64,000 nucleotides of DNA, taken from assembly GCF_000269965.1 (NCBI RefSeq), contig NC_017219.1, positions 1,798,001-1,862,000 on the forward strand, in the 5' to 3' direction. This stretch comes from Bifidobacterium longum subsp. infantis ATCC 15697 = JCM 1222 = DSM 20088 (GTDB lineage Bacteria; Actinomycetota; Actinomycetes; Actinomycetales; Bifidobacteriaceae). Position 1 is the first letter of the stretch. Every line of letters starts with the position of its first letter. Positions 8,091 through 15,506 of this stretch are shown here, in pieces. The position numbers were made by a program, and so were the translations under genes. The notes under the pieces were generated by a model. The model was not told the origin of the DNA and searched no databases. It saw only the letters and a program-made list of their open reading frames with translations.

Positions 8091-9209
8091 CTAGTAGTAG
8101 AGGACCTCGCCCGGATAGATGAGCGACGGGTTGCCGGAACGGTATCCGGTGAGCTGTGTCCAGCTGATGCCGAGCCGCGCGGCGATGCCAGACAGGTAGT
8201 CGCCGGACTGCACGACGTACGTGCGCGACCCGCCGTTGGCGGTGGTGTCGCCGTTGTGGCAGACCACGTCGCCCGGGTGCACGCGGTTCGGGTCACCGGA
8301 CGGGACGGTCACGTTCCACCAGTCGCTCCAGAACTGGCTGACGGTCTGTCCGCTCTGGATGGTCACGCAGGAGCTGCCGCAGCCGCCCGTACTACCGGCG
8401 TCCGGCGTCGTGGCGGCTCCGCCCGTATTGCCGGAGGGTGTGATGTCCACGGCGCTGCCGTCGGGCTGCGCCGGGTTCCCGCCGGCGTAGGCGGCCCATG
8501 TGGTCGCGTCCCCGTAGAACGTGTTCGCGTCCAACGGGCCGATGCCGCCACCGTACGCGGAGCTGGTGTACTGCCAGACCGCGGCGAACGGCCACTGGCC
8601 CGTGCTCCACGTCGGCGACCCGGCCTCGCGGATGGTCTCGGCCGCGTACCCGTTCGGGTAGGCTGCGAGCCACAGGCCGTAGTCGGCGGCGACCACCGCA
8701 CTCCAGTCGTTCGACGTCACGACGGATCCCGACATGTAGATGAGCGGCTTGACGCCCCACACCTCATGCACGCGGTCCAGCCAGCGCTTCGCCCACCACG
8801 TCCAGCCGTTGTAGGCCCCGCCCGGCTCCCAGCCCAGGATCGGCAGCACGTGCTGCGCACGGTAGCCGACCGTCTGGCTCAGGAACCAGTCGGCCTCGGC
8901 CTCCGGCGAATTGCCGAGGTCGGGGCGGGCGAAATGGTAGGCGCCCGTGTACATGCCCGCGTCGATGGCCGCCTGGATGTTGCAGTCACCGACCGGATCC
9001 GTGTACCCGTTGCCCTCCGTGACCTTCGCGATCAGGAAGTCCGCGCCGTCCGCCTTCAACGCGGCCGCGTTCACGCACCCCTGCCAGTTGCTCACGTCCA
9101 CGCCCGCATCCGCCAGAGCGGTCGTGGGCGAGACGCCGAGCAGCAGGGCGATGACGACCGCGAGGATTCGCGTTACCAGGCTCGGCTTGCTCTTGTTCTT
9201 GATGTCCAA
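8091..9209 (-). CDS. Prophage endolysin: GH25 muramidase with LysM
   Basis: A 372-residue secreted or signal-arrested lysin. Residues 1-33 are a basic, hydrophobic signal sequence ending ALADA. A GH25 lysozyme domain spans about 35-225 (GVDVSNWQG at 36-44 with the conserved first Asp, AKVTEGNGYTDP, YHFARPD). A Gly/Thr linker follows, then a degenerate LysM-like stretch and a clear C-terminal LysM (TYVVQSGDYLSGIAARLGIS...SLIYPGEVLYY). At 126-128 the usual catalytic DxE reads GWE (codon GGC at 8832-8834), so one active-site Asp seems lost. It should cleave the MurNAc-GlcNAc bond if active. It is followed by the holin gene. Confidence 0.9.
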   Translation of the reverse strand: MDIKNKSKPSLVTRILAVVIALLLGVSPTTALADAGVDVSNWQGCVNAAALKADGADFLIAKVTEGNGYTDPVGDCNIQAAIDAGMYTGAYHFARPDLGNSPEAEADWFLSQTVGYRAQHVLPILGWEPGGAYNGWTWWAKRWLDRVHEVWGVKPLIYMSGSVVTSNDWSAVVAADYGLWLAAYPNGYAAETIREAGSPTWSTGQWPFAAVWQYTSSAYGGGIGPLDANTFYGDATTWAAYAGGNPAQPDGSAVDITPSGNTGGAATTPDAGSTGGCGSSCVTIQSGQTVSQFWSDWWNVTVPSGDPNRVHPGDVVCHNGDTTANGGSRTYVVQSGDYLSGIAARLGISWTQLTGYRSGNPSLIYPGEVLYY

Positions 9210-9241
9210 TTCCTCTCCTTACTGTTGATGGATATGGAAAA

Positions 9242-9263
9242 GCCCCACCCGATCGGGTGGGGC
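9242..9263. terminator. Phage terminator hairpin
   Basis: GCCCCACCC and GGGTGGGGC form a 9-bp stem around GATC, between the 24-residue gene and the endolysin gene. On the minus strand a short A/T run precedes rather than follows it, so a partial terminator or processing hairpin is also possible. Confidence 0.5.
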
Positions 9264-9285
9264 GAAATTTCTGATTGGCTGGCTG

Positions 9286-9360
9286 TTACCAGCGGTCGTC
9301 GCCGCCGCGCACGAACATCAACACGACGGTTACGGCGACTATCATCACGATGACGATCAT
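9286..9360 (-). CDS. 24-residue single-TM phage protein
   Basis: A very short gene whose ATG overlaps the stop of the preceding phage gene as ATGA, with a strong GAGGAGG ribosome site 5-6 bp upstream inside that gene. The product is almost wholly one membrane helix (MIVIVMIVAVTVVLMF) followed by VRGGDDRW. The coupling, ribosome site and position in the lysis cluster argue that it is real. It could be an accessory lysis protein (antiholin- or spanin-like), but nothing in the sequence fixes that. Confidence 0.65.
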   Translation of the reverse strand: MIVIVMIVAVTVVLMFVRGGDDRW

Positions 9361-9689
9361 CGATGCCTCCTCAGTTCGCGGATGTCCTCGCGCAACTCCA
9401 GGTGCTCGCGTTCGGCGTTGGCGACGCGTTCGTTCACCGTCTTGAACTCGCCGTTCATGTCATCGCGCAGCGCGTCGATCGCGTCCATGACCTTCTCGTG
9501 CTTCTCGTCCATGTCCACGCGCAACGGCGCCTGATGGTCGTTCGTGATCTCCCACTTCGTGGCCGACTGCTGGTCGCGCAGCCCGCGGATCTGCCTCGAC
9601 TGGATCACCGCCACTATGACCATGGCCAGACTCGGCACCACCGCGATCAGGATCACCGCCCACAACGGGGTACCGGCCGGCGGATTCAT
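9357..9689 (-). CDS. Phage membrane-anchored coiled-coil protein
   Basis: A 110-residue protein with an N-terminal membrane helix (about residues 9-30, LWAVILIAVVPSLAMVIVAV) and a long charged helix from about 55 to the end, rich in Glu/Arg heptads (DMNGEFKTVNERVANAEREH). Actinophage lysis cassettes often encode such a protein (DUF2746-like). ATG 9689 is used because AAAGGAC lies upstream; the frame is open to 9950 but that part reads like non-coding. It is coupled to the 24-residue gene. Confidence 0.75.
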   Translation of the reverse strand: MNPPAGTPLWAVILIAVVPSLAMVIVAVIQSRQIRGLRDQQSATKWEITNDHQAPLRVDMDEKHEKVMDAIDALRDDMNGEFKTVNERVANAEREHLELREDIRELRRHR

Positions 9690-9720
9690 AGGCTGTCCTT
9701 TCGACGTATATGCTCGGGGT

Positions 9721-10515
9721 ATGGGCAACAGGTTCTGCAGGATTTGCGGCGAACACAAGCCGTTGACGCTCGAGCATATCCCTCCCCGGTCCACGGGCAA
9801 CGACCATGTGGTGGTCGTGCATCGTGGGGATGAGGCGGTGATGCACTCGTTGTTCGACATGGAGGTCCGGGACGACGACGGGTACAGGCAGTCACACGGG
9901 ATGACGTTCAAGACGCTGTGCGAGGACTGCAACGAGTATCTCGGCGCCAACTATGTGGAAACGTTCAAAGGCCTGTACCTGGATTTCGCCCATGAATCCG
10001 GCGACATCCTCGACGGGCTCGACCGTGACCGGAACGAGTCCGAGACCGACGGTGTGGAGCGATACTGCGAATTTGACTTAGGCGAGGGGTTCCGTCCCCT
10101 GGCCTTCGTCAAGCAGGTGGTGTCGAACTTCTGCGCCACGACGGCGCCGGGCAGCATGCTCGACTGCAAGGACTTCCTGCTCGACCGGGGGAACATTTCG
10201 TTGCCCGCGCGTTACCGGCTGCATATGGCCGTCCTTCCGAAGCTTGACGGGGAGAGCGTGTTCTCCGGGTGGATGCGGGTCCTGTTCGACGACGGGACGT
10301 TCTGCGACATGGCGTTCATCCGCATGCCGCCGTTCGGGTTCGTGCTCTACGACACGGAATCCAGCACCTATCTGCCCGACCGCGCGGGTGACATCACGCC
10401 CATGTCACGCATGGGCTGGGACGAGACAGGGAAAATCACCCTCGTCCTCCCGACGGTCACGGGAAGGAACGCGTCGAGACCTTACCTGTGGGGCCGGTAC
10501 CAGAACGCCGTGTGA
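9721..10515 (+). CDS. HNH-type (HNH_5-like) nuclease, cargo gene in prophage
   Basis: A 264-residue protein with an N-terminal zinc-type HNH: CRICGEHKPLTLEHIPPRSTGNDH at residues 6-29 and CEDCNEYLG near 72. The remaining 190 residues (with PLAFVKQVVSNFC, DCKDFLLDR, YRLHM, IRMPPFGFVLYD) have no assigned fold. It opposes the phage genes on both sides, only 31 bp from the divergent gene, the usual position of a phage accessory gene. TATGCT at 9707-9712 suggests an almost leaderless transcript. A paralogue, frameshifted, is at 23525-24266. A defence or homing role is possible but not shown. Confidence 0.75.
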   Translation: MGNRFCRICGEHKPLTLEHIPPRSTGNDHVVVVHRGDEAVMHSLFDMEVRDDDGYRQSHGMTFKTLCEDCNEYLGANYVETFKGLYLDFAHESGDILDGLDRDRNESETDGVERYCEFDLGEGFRPLAFVKQVVSNFCATTAPGSMLDCKDFLLDRGNISLPARYRLHMAVLPKLDGESVFSGWMRVLFDDGTFCDMAFIRMPPFGFVLYDTESSTYLPDRAGDITPMSRMGWDETGKITLVLPTVTGRNASRPYLWGRYQNAV

Positions 10516-10530
10516 CGGGACACGCCCCGT

Positions 10531-11279
10531 CTACCGGTCGGGTTCGTCGAGCGGGACGATGCCCATGAGCTGGATCCATCCCTCGTTGTATCGTATGGCG
10601 CCGGGGTCGATGGCGATCCTCCCGTACGCGTCGATCTTCCAGCACCGGTCGACGCGATCCATGATCTTCGCGGTCACGTCGCCGGTGACGCTCTGGTTGT
10701 ACTCGTGGTAGGACATCGGGTATCGTCCCATGCCCAGCACCGAGGCGTACCGGCGGTCGACCTGGAGTGCGTTGACGTACGAGATGCCCTGATAGTCGGG
10801 TTCCTGGCGACGAGACTGACGTTGACGCGAAGCAGTCCTCCGTCCACGGTGATGATCCCGGGGTTCACGTACGCGTCCGGGTCGATCGCGAGCAGGTCGT
10901 CGTGCACGCTGACGGGCACGCGGAAGTAGGGTTCCCATTCCTGCCCGTCGAGCCATGCGGCGAGCCTGGCGGCCCACACGTGCTGCCCGGTCTCGCCCAT
11001 GTGCCTGGCGCCGGGGTCGTTGCCGACCGTGAACGTCTTGCCCATCTGCCGGCAGATGCTCATGACCACGCCGCCCACACCAGCCGCGTACGCGCCGTCG
11101 GAGCGCTTGGCGAGCATGAGCTGGCCTATGCCCTCCTGCCACCGGTCGAACCGGATGCCGAGCCGGCCCGTAATGGTGCGGACCTTGCCGAACCCGGTGG
11201 AGACGATTCCGGTGGGGATGGCCAGATACCGGGCGGCCTCAGACAGTGCCGGGGTCGAAGGATTCGTCCCTCGCGTCAT
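10531..11279 (-). pseudogene. Terminase large subunit N terminus fused to another phage protein, then frameshifted
   Basis: The first about 85 residues read as a terminase large subunit, with a Walker-A-like SICRQMGKTFTVG. At about 11020-11035 the text changes abruptly to NDPGARHMGETGQHVWAARL, which is not terminase and resembles the C-terminal part of a phage structural protein. In addition, a frameshift near 10796-10803 moves the reading from VSLVARN to PDYQGISYVNALQVDRRYASV, ending at 10531. The gene is therefore a deletion chimera that has also lost its frame. The deletion accounts for the missing portal, capsid and tail genes between terminase and lysis modules. Confidence 0.75.
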
Positions 11280-11625
11280 CGGCCCTCACTCCCTCCGCAA
11301 GCGGATCCGCCCGCGCCTCCTCCTCCAACGCGTTGATCTCCTTGCCGACCGCGAGCATCTGCTTGGTCAACGCGGCGATGGCCTGGGCCGGGGTGTCCGG
11401 ATCCTGCACCGCCCGACGCAGCGCGTCAAGACTGACGCGCAGCAGGTCGGCGTATGAGACTTCCGTATCGTCGCCGCCCGCGCCAGCCGGAGGCGACGAT
11501 ACGGTGGCGGCGCCCCACCGTCGCTTGGACGCGAGCTTCCTGCAATTGTCGGAGCAGTAACGGCGCTTGCCGCTACTGTTCTTCGGCAACGCTCCCCCAC
11601 ACAACGCGCACCGTCGCATAGGCAT
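11239..11625 (-). CDS. Phage terminase small subunit-like protein with Zn finger
   Basis: A 128-residue protein. Residues 6-30 form a short zinc finger (CALCG...KRRYCSDNCR) with basic residues after it; residues 55-100 are helical (YADLLRVSLDALRRAVQDPD, TPAQAIAALTKQMLAVGKEI) and the end is acidic. It lies between an HNH gene and the terminase large subunit, overlapping the latter by 41 bp, the usual HNH-TerS-TerL order. The assignment rests on that order and general layout. Confidence 0.7.
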   Translation of the reverse strand: MPMRRCALCGGALPKNSSGKRRYCSDNCRKLASKRRWGAATVSSPPAGAGGDDTEVSYADLLRVSLDALRRAVQDPDTPAQAIAALTKQMLAVGKEINALEEEARADPLAEGVRADDARDESFDPGTV

Positions 11626-11727
11626 AATCTCCTCCTCGAAAAGGCGACGCTCAACAACACCGGGGAGAGATATCGGCCCTGCACCCGAGGTGGCCGTTTC
11701 GGGGCCTGCCGGGGTATCCTCCCCAGG

Positions 11728-12060
11728 TCACCAGTCGCTCAACTCGAACGGTATGCTCGTGGCCTTGGGCTGCGCGGCGGCACCTCCCAGATGGGAGCGG
11801 GCGTACGCATCCGTTTTGTCGCTCTTGATCCGGTTGCACCGCCGGTGCGTGAGCCGGCAGTTATTGAAGCTCAACGGGTCGCCGCCACGGCTTACGGGTA
11901 TGAGCTCGTCCACCTCCGCACTCATGGGATGCGGGGATCTCAACGTCTTGTCTACGGGCCGGCCGCAGATGGCGCACACATCGTAGGCGGCGAGCACGCG
12001 CCTGCGCAGTATGTCCCGCCGATGCCCGTTGGCCCTGCGCGGGTTACTCCTGGCATTCAT
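11728..12060 (-). CDS. HNH endonuclease of the phage packaging module
   Basis: A 110-residue HNH nuclease: basic N terminus, CAICGRPVD at about 29, the DELIPVSRGGDP motif (Asp replacing the first His of the HNH), LSFNNCRLTHRRCNRIKSD. Such proteins next to terminase genes are needed for cos-type DNA packaging in many phages. It is followed by terminase small subunit on the same strand. Confidence 0.85.
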   Translation of the reverse strand: MNARSNPRRANGHRRDILRRRVLAAYDVCAICGRPVDKTLRSPHPMSAEVDELIPVSRGGDPLSFNNCRLTHRRCNRIKSDKTDAYARSHLGGAAAQPKATSIPFELSDW

Positions 12061-12235
12061 CGTCGAACACCTTGCGGAACGCTATGCATCCCTTGTCGAG
12101 CAATTGTTCGAATCGTTCGGCGTCGAACATGGCGCACTCGCCAGGCTCCCCTGACAACGGGACGGGCACGCTCATCACGGCGAGCCGCCGGTCCGCGTTG
12201 TCGGTGATCTTGAGCGTGATGGTGGGCGGCATCAT
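12044..12235 (-). CDS. Small phage protein, function unknown
   Basis: A 63-residue protein (MMPPTITLKITDNADRRLAV...FDAERFEQLLDKGCIAF). GGGGGA at 12241-12246 fixes the start at 12235 rather than the upstream ATG 12379, whose reading would cross a hairpin. It overlaps the HNH gene by 17 bp. No family was recognised; it looks like an acidic binding protein made next to the packaging genes. Confidence 0.55.
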   Translation of the reverse strand: MMPPTITLKITDNADRRLAVMSVPVPLSGEPGECAMFDAERFEQLLDKGCIAFRKVFDDECQE

Positions 12236-12258
12236 GCACCTCCCCCTAGATATGCGAA

Positions 12259-12281
12259 AGCCCCGCACCAAAGGTGGGGCT
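12259..12281. terminator. Hairpin upstream of the small phage gene
   Basis: AGCCCCGCACC and GGTGGGGCT pair with one bulged base around AAA. It is similar in sequence to the hairpin at 9242-9263. It separates the phage packaging genes from the A+T-rich module and probably ends that module's transcript. Confidence 0.55.
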
Positions 12282-12285
12282 GAAC

Positions 12286-12846
12286 TTATGAGATACGTTT
12301 CTTTCGTAATTCTCCATACGCACTTGTCGTTATCTTCAGTACCCGATATATGCAGAACGCTAAATGAGTCATTAGCCATACAACAATCGCTGAAACTACT
12401 TTTTTCCCTATATCAGGTAATTGACCATATATCCCAAGGGAAGACCCCATAGAGGTCAATATAGTTATTCCGAGAGCAAGAGCCGACGAGTATACGACGC
12501 TGAAGAACATGTCATCCACGAGTCGTGTAAGTTTTAAATTCTCAGCTTGAATTTCTCCATTTTTCACGCGTTCTCGCAAATTTTGATTATATGTCATTCT
12601 AAGTTCAAATACGAAGATAGCGTGTGCGAACAATAAACCTCCGAGGACACCTAAAGCCGATACGATAATATCGGCGTTTACCGCAAACCGTCCAAAACAA
12701 AAATCCAATATTGCGACAATCGTCGGACACAATAATTCCCGCAATACGTATTTCCACGCAATATTTCGACCATCGTCCGATTCACGAATCTTCGGAGCCA
12801 ATGTATCCATGTAGTGATAGAGGATGCCGTTATGATTCAAGTTCAT
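12286..12846 (-). CDS. Four-TM membrane protein of a two-gene A+T-rich module
   Basis: A 186-residue protein with four hydrophobic segments: about residues 36-53 (ELLCPTIVAILDFCFGRF), 58-82, 110-129 (FFSVVYSSALALGITIL) and 147-168 (VVSAIVVWLMTHLAFCIY), and a basic end KKRIS. The base composition is far more A+T-rich than the phage genes beside it, and rare codons are common. It starts inside the 3' end of the preceding 352-residue gene (17-bp overlap), so the two are co-translated. No family was recognised. The pairing of a soluble protein and a small polytopic one resembles several anti-phage or abortive-infection modules; this is only an analogy. Confidence 0.6.
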   Translation of the reverse strand: MNLNHNGILYHYMDTLAPKIRESDDGRNIAWKYVLRELLCPTIVAILDFCFGRFAVNADIIVSALGVLGGLLFAHAIFVFELRMTYNQNLRERVKNGEIQAENLKLTRLVDDMFFSVVYSSALALGITILTSMGSSLGIYGQLPDIGKKVVSAIVVWLMTHLAFCIYRVLKITTSAYGELRKKRIS

Positions 12847-13888
12847 ATCTATCACCATTTTGCGGATTTACCTGTTCAAATAATGTATTCCAGTCAATAA
12901 CTTCTGAGTCCGGTATCTCTTCATGCATCTCTCCACTGTCCCATCCAGTTTCAAGACGAATCTGTTCATCATGATATTTGCTAAAGATAGAATCAGAAAG
13001 CACACGCCTTAGTTGTCCGTTATCCAAACGTGGCTCACCGTCTCCGGTAATAACCTCACGAATTTTCGGACTCTTCTCATTGCCGATTGTGAACGTCTTT
13101 TTGCGACCATCGATTCCCGCAGCCTCGACCAGGACTCCTTGTTTGGGAATGGATTCATTATTCAATGACGGAATTGTCAGCATCCCTTCCCTTCCCATAT
13201 TCTTTTTCCTCAGCGCCCGCCAGAATCTCGGATTAAGCACAGAGACACCCTTCGGAGGCAGAACAACCAATGCCATGCGGCCATACATCGTTTCCTTGGG
13301 ATCATCGTCCAATCCGTTATCGACTGTCAGCTGTTGGTCGGTGCTGCTAATGGGAATTTTCATCGAAATAAGGCTACTTGAATCCAGCCACGCTTCCTTT
13401 TCGAGAATCCCATCGATTTTCGCGACCAATCCCGGGATAAAAGCACGTAAGCACTTCGCGAAATAGTCAATCACAAATTTTCCGTTAATGGAATTCATGT
13501 GTTCGACGGCAAAGATCGCCATCTTCACATCATCGCCTCTAGGGCAGCAAAAAACTATTCTGACTGTTTTCACGGCGGCTTCGTCGGGATTGATGTCTCT
13601 AACAACGTTGCCACGAAGTATGTCCAGCAATTGGCCACTTTCACCGTACTGACCGGACAACACATCAATCAGCACAAGCCGTCCATGGACTTCGTAATCG
13701 CTTACGGAATATATTCGTTCCCGTCTCTCATCTTTGAGAATGGTACCCTTGACGTGTTCTAAATAGGAACATAGATATGCTAAGACACTGTATCCGCCCC
13801 CGACATCCAGAACGTCGCGAGGAATATCTGGATTCTTTTTCCGCGTTTTTACAGTAAAGGCGTAGTAGTCAACAGTACTTCTGACCAT
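12830..13888 (-). CDS. 352-residue soluble partner of the two-gene module, unknown family
   Basis: A cytosolic protein of 352 residues with no membrane segment. Visible features: a Gly-rich turn LDVGGGYSVLAYL near residue 28, a central VRIVFCCPRGDD strand-turn, VEHMNSINGKFVIDYFAKCL (about 128-147), and a strand-rich region ending LVVLPPKG. A GGGGAG ribosome site lies 5 bp upstream of ATG 13888. It is strongly A+T-rich compared with the phage and IS30 DNA on either side. Its upstream region ends 100 bp away at the IS30 element. No domain was recognised; a sensor role for the membrane partner is a guess. Confidence 0.6.
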   Translation of the reverse strand: MVRSTVDYYAFTVKTRKKNPDIPRDVLDVGGGYSVLAYLCSYLEHVKGTILKDERRERIYSVSDYEVHGRLVLIDVLSGQYGESGQLLDILRGNVVRDINPDEAAVKTVRIVFCCPRGDDVKMAIFAVEHMNSINGKFVIDYFAKCLRAFIPGLVAKIDGILEKEAWLDSSSLISMKIPISSTDQQLTVDNGLDDDPKETMYGRMALVVLPPKGVSVLNPRFWRALRKKNMGREGMLTIPSLNNESIPKQGVLVEAAGIDGRKKTFTIGNEKSPKIREVITGDGEPRLDNGQLRRVLSDSIFSKYHDEQIRLETGWDSGEMHEEIPDSEVIDWNTLFEQVNPQNGDRYELES

Positions 13889-13989
13889 CCATGCTCCCCA
13901 GCTTGAACGACATCGGTGTAGTTTGCGGTTGTTACCACAGATTCTACACGCGTTTGGGGGATCATGGCGCTTCCCCGGGTTCTAAATAG

Positions 13990-15152
13990 AAGTGCAACAC
14001 CTTGTCTAGGGTTGGAAGTGTTCGAAGTTTCTAACTTAAGAAGGTGTTGCACTCATGGGTCAACAGTATTCGCACCTGTCGTCCGAGGAGAGGATCCTGA
14101 TCGAGAAGCTGCATTGCGAACAGCATCCGGGCATCCGTCGGACCGCGGAGAGGATCGGCCGGGACAAGTCCACCGTGAGCCGCGAGCTGAGGCGCGGCCT
14201 GTGGTTCGCGTCCAACGAGAACGGGTCGTATCGCCCCTACCGGCCGAAACGGCTGAAGACCGGGCCGTGGACCTCGGGTCCGTTCTATTCGGCGCTGGCC
14301 GCGCAGAGGAAGGCGGACCTGCGTCGGCGCGAGTCCAGGAAGCCGCGTCGCATGGACTCGGGCCCGTTGCGCGCCTGGGTGCTGGACTCGCTGCGCAGGG
14401 GGTGGAGCCCGGAACTGATCGAGGGACGGTTGAAGGCCCAGTGCGCCGGCGACCCGTCGATGCGGATCAGCCACGAGTGCCTCTACCAGTGGATCTACGC
14501 CAAGCCGCAGCGGGCGCTGGACCTGCGCCAGTACCTGGCGCGCGGCAGGAAACGCCGGACGAGGAAAAAGGGCAGGAAGGCGAAAGGGCCGCGCATCCCG
14601 ATGCGCGTGCCCATCGCGGACCGGCCCGAGGCGGTCGGATCCAGGAAGGGGTTCGGCCATTTCGAGTCGGACACGGTGGTCGGCGCCGCGCCGTCGAGGC
14701 GCTGCGTGAACACGCAGGTGGAGCGCAGGAGCCGCAGGCTGTTCGCCCGGCTCGTCGACGACAAGAGCGCGTCCGCCACGGCCAGGGCCGAGTACGAGAT
14801 CTTCAAGGACATGCCGCCGGCCGCGCGCGTCGACCGCACGTGGGACAACGGCACGGAGGCGAGCCTGCACATGCTGGTGGACGAGGCGCTGGGCATGCTC
14901 ACGTACTTCGCCGACCCGTACAGTTCCTGGCAGCGTGGCAGCAACGAGAACAGGAACGGCAGGATCCGCCGCTACCTGCCCAAGGGAACCAGTTTCGAGG
15001 ATCTCACGCAGGACGAGCTCGACGCGATCGTCGGGGAGATCAACGACACCCCCATGAAGCTCCTCGGCTACAAAACGCCCAACGAGGTATGGGACGAGGA
15101 GATGGCCAAGCTACAATCAAAGGCAACCAACACGAAGACGGGCGTTGCACTT
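13990..15152 (+). mobile_element. IS30-family insertion sequence
   Basis: The ends are imperfect inverted repeats: AAGTGCAACACCTTGTCT at 13990 and, read inward from the other side, AAGTGCAACGCCCGTCTTCG ending at 15152. One intact transposase gene fills the element. No obvious target duplication was seen next to these ends. Confidence 0.8.
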
Positions 15153-15161
15153 ACAAATTGA
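14055..15161 (+). CDS. IS30-family transposase
   Basis: A 368-residue DDE transposase, full length. The N-terminal helix-turn-helix (HLSSEERILIEKLHCEQ, TAERIGRDKSTVSRELRRG) is typical of IS30. The catalytic core has HFESDTVVG (first Asp), WDNGTEASLH (second Asp) and the conserved YSSWQRGSNENRNGRIRRYLPKG with the Glu. The stop codon lies 9 bp beyond the end of the right inverted repeat, so the final residues TN and the stop come from flanking DNA. The coding frame is undamaged, so the element may be active. Confidence 0.95.
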   Translation: MGQQYSHLSSEERILIEKLHCEQHPGIRRTAERIGRDKSTVSRELRRGLWFASNENGSYRPYRPKRLKTGPWTSGPFYSALAAQRKADLRRRESRKPRRMDSGPLRAWVLDSLRRGWSPELIEGRLKAQCAGDPSMRISHECLYQWIYAKPQRALDLRQYLARGRKRRTRKKGRKAKGPRIPMRVPIADRPEAVGSRKGFGHFESDTVVGAAPSRRCVNTQVERRSRRLFARLVDDKSASATARAEYEIFKDMPPAARVDRTWDNGTEASLHMLVDEALGMLTYFADPYSSWQRGSNENRNGRIRRYLPKGTSFEDLTQDELDAIVGEINDTPMKLLGYKTPNEVWDEEMAKLQSKATNTKTGVALTN

Positions 15162-15506
15162 ATCCGGGGGATTGAGGAATTGATAGTTGCTATGGTAAAA
15201 TCCAACTAAATTTGATGGAACACCTGACATGCCAAGGTGGTTCCGAAGCAGGAAGGCCTTAGAGCATTGGTGATTTGAGCAGTGGCGGATTGCATGAGGA
15301 GAGATTCCGCGTGTTCTGCGCATTATCGCGCGTATCTGCCATTGTACCAATCGCAATGCCTGATTCGATGAAGTTCTCGTTAGCATAGCGACTTTCAGTG
15401 CCGTCACGAGGACTGCTTTCTGAATACAGCTTGGCAATAAATGGCACAGTCCGCCACTTTTCGATAGTCACAGTTTGATTAATGCGCCTTATCGAAAGAG
15501 GCTTCC
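15162..15506. other. Intergenic stretch with a possible gene fragment
   Basis: On the minus strand, roughly 15480 to 15259 reads INQTVTIEKWRTVPFIAKLY, then SESSPRDGTESRYANENFIESG and IAIGTMADTRDNAQNTRN, which has protein-like composition but no convincing start, since the frame runs back into the ABC-F gene. It may be the tail of a gene cut by rearrangement. Nothing else was recognised here. The ABC-F promoter should lie just before 15507. Confidence 0.35.

Noticed and set aside
12286..13888. Calling the two-gene module Kiwa (KwaA/KwaB)
   Set aside because: Only the general build (four-TM plus soluble protein) is similar. Gene order is reversed and no family motif could be seen, so the name is not justified.
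15259..15480. Full gene on the minus strand before the ABC-F gene
   Set aside because: The protein-like stretch has no start of its own and the frame runs into the ABC-F coding sequence, so it is noted only as a possible fragment.
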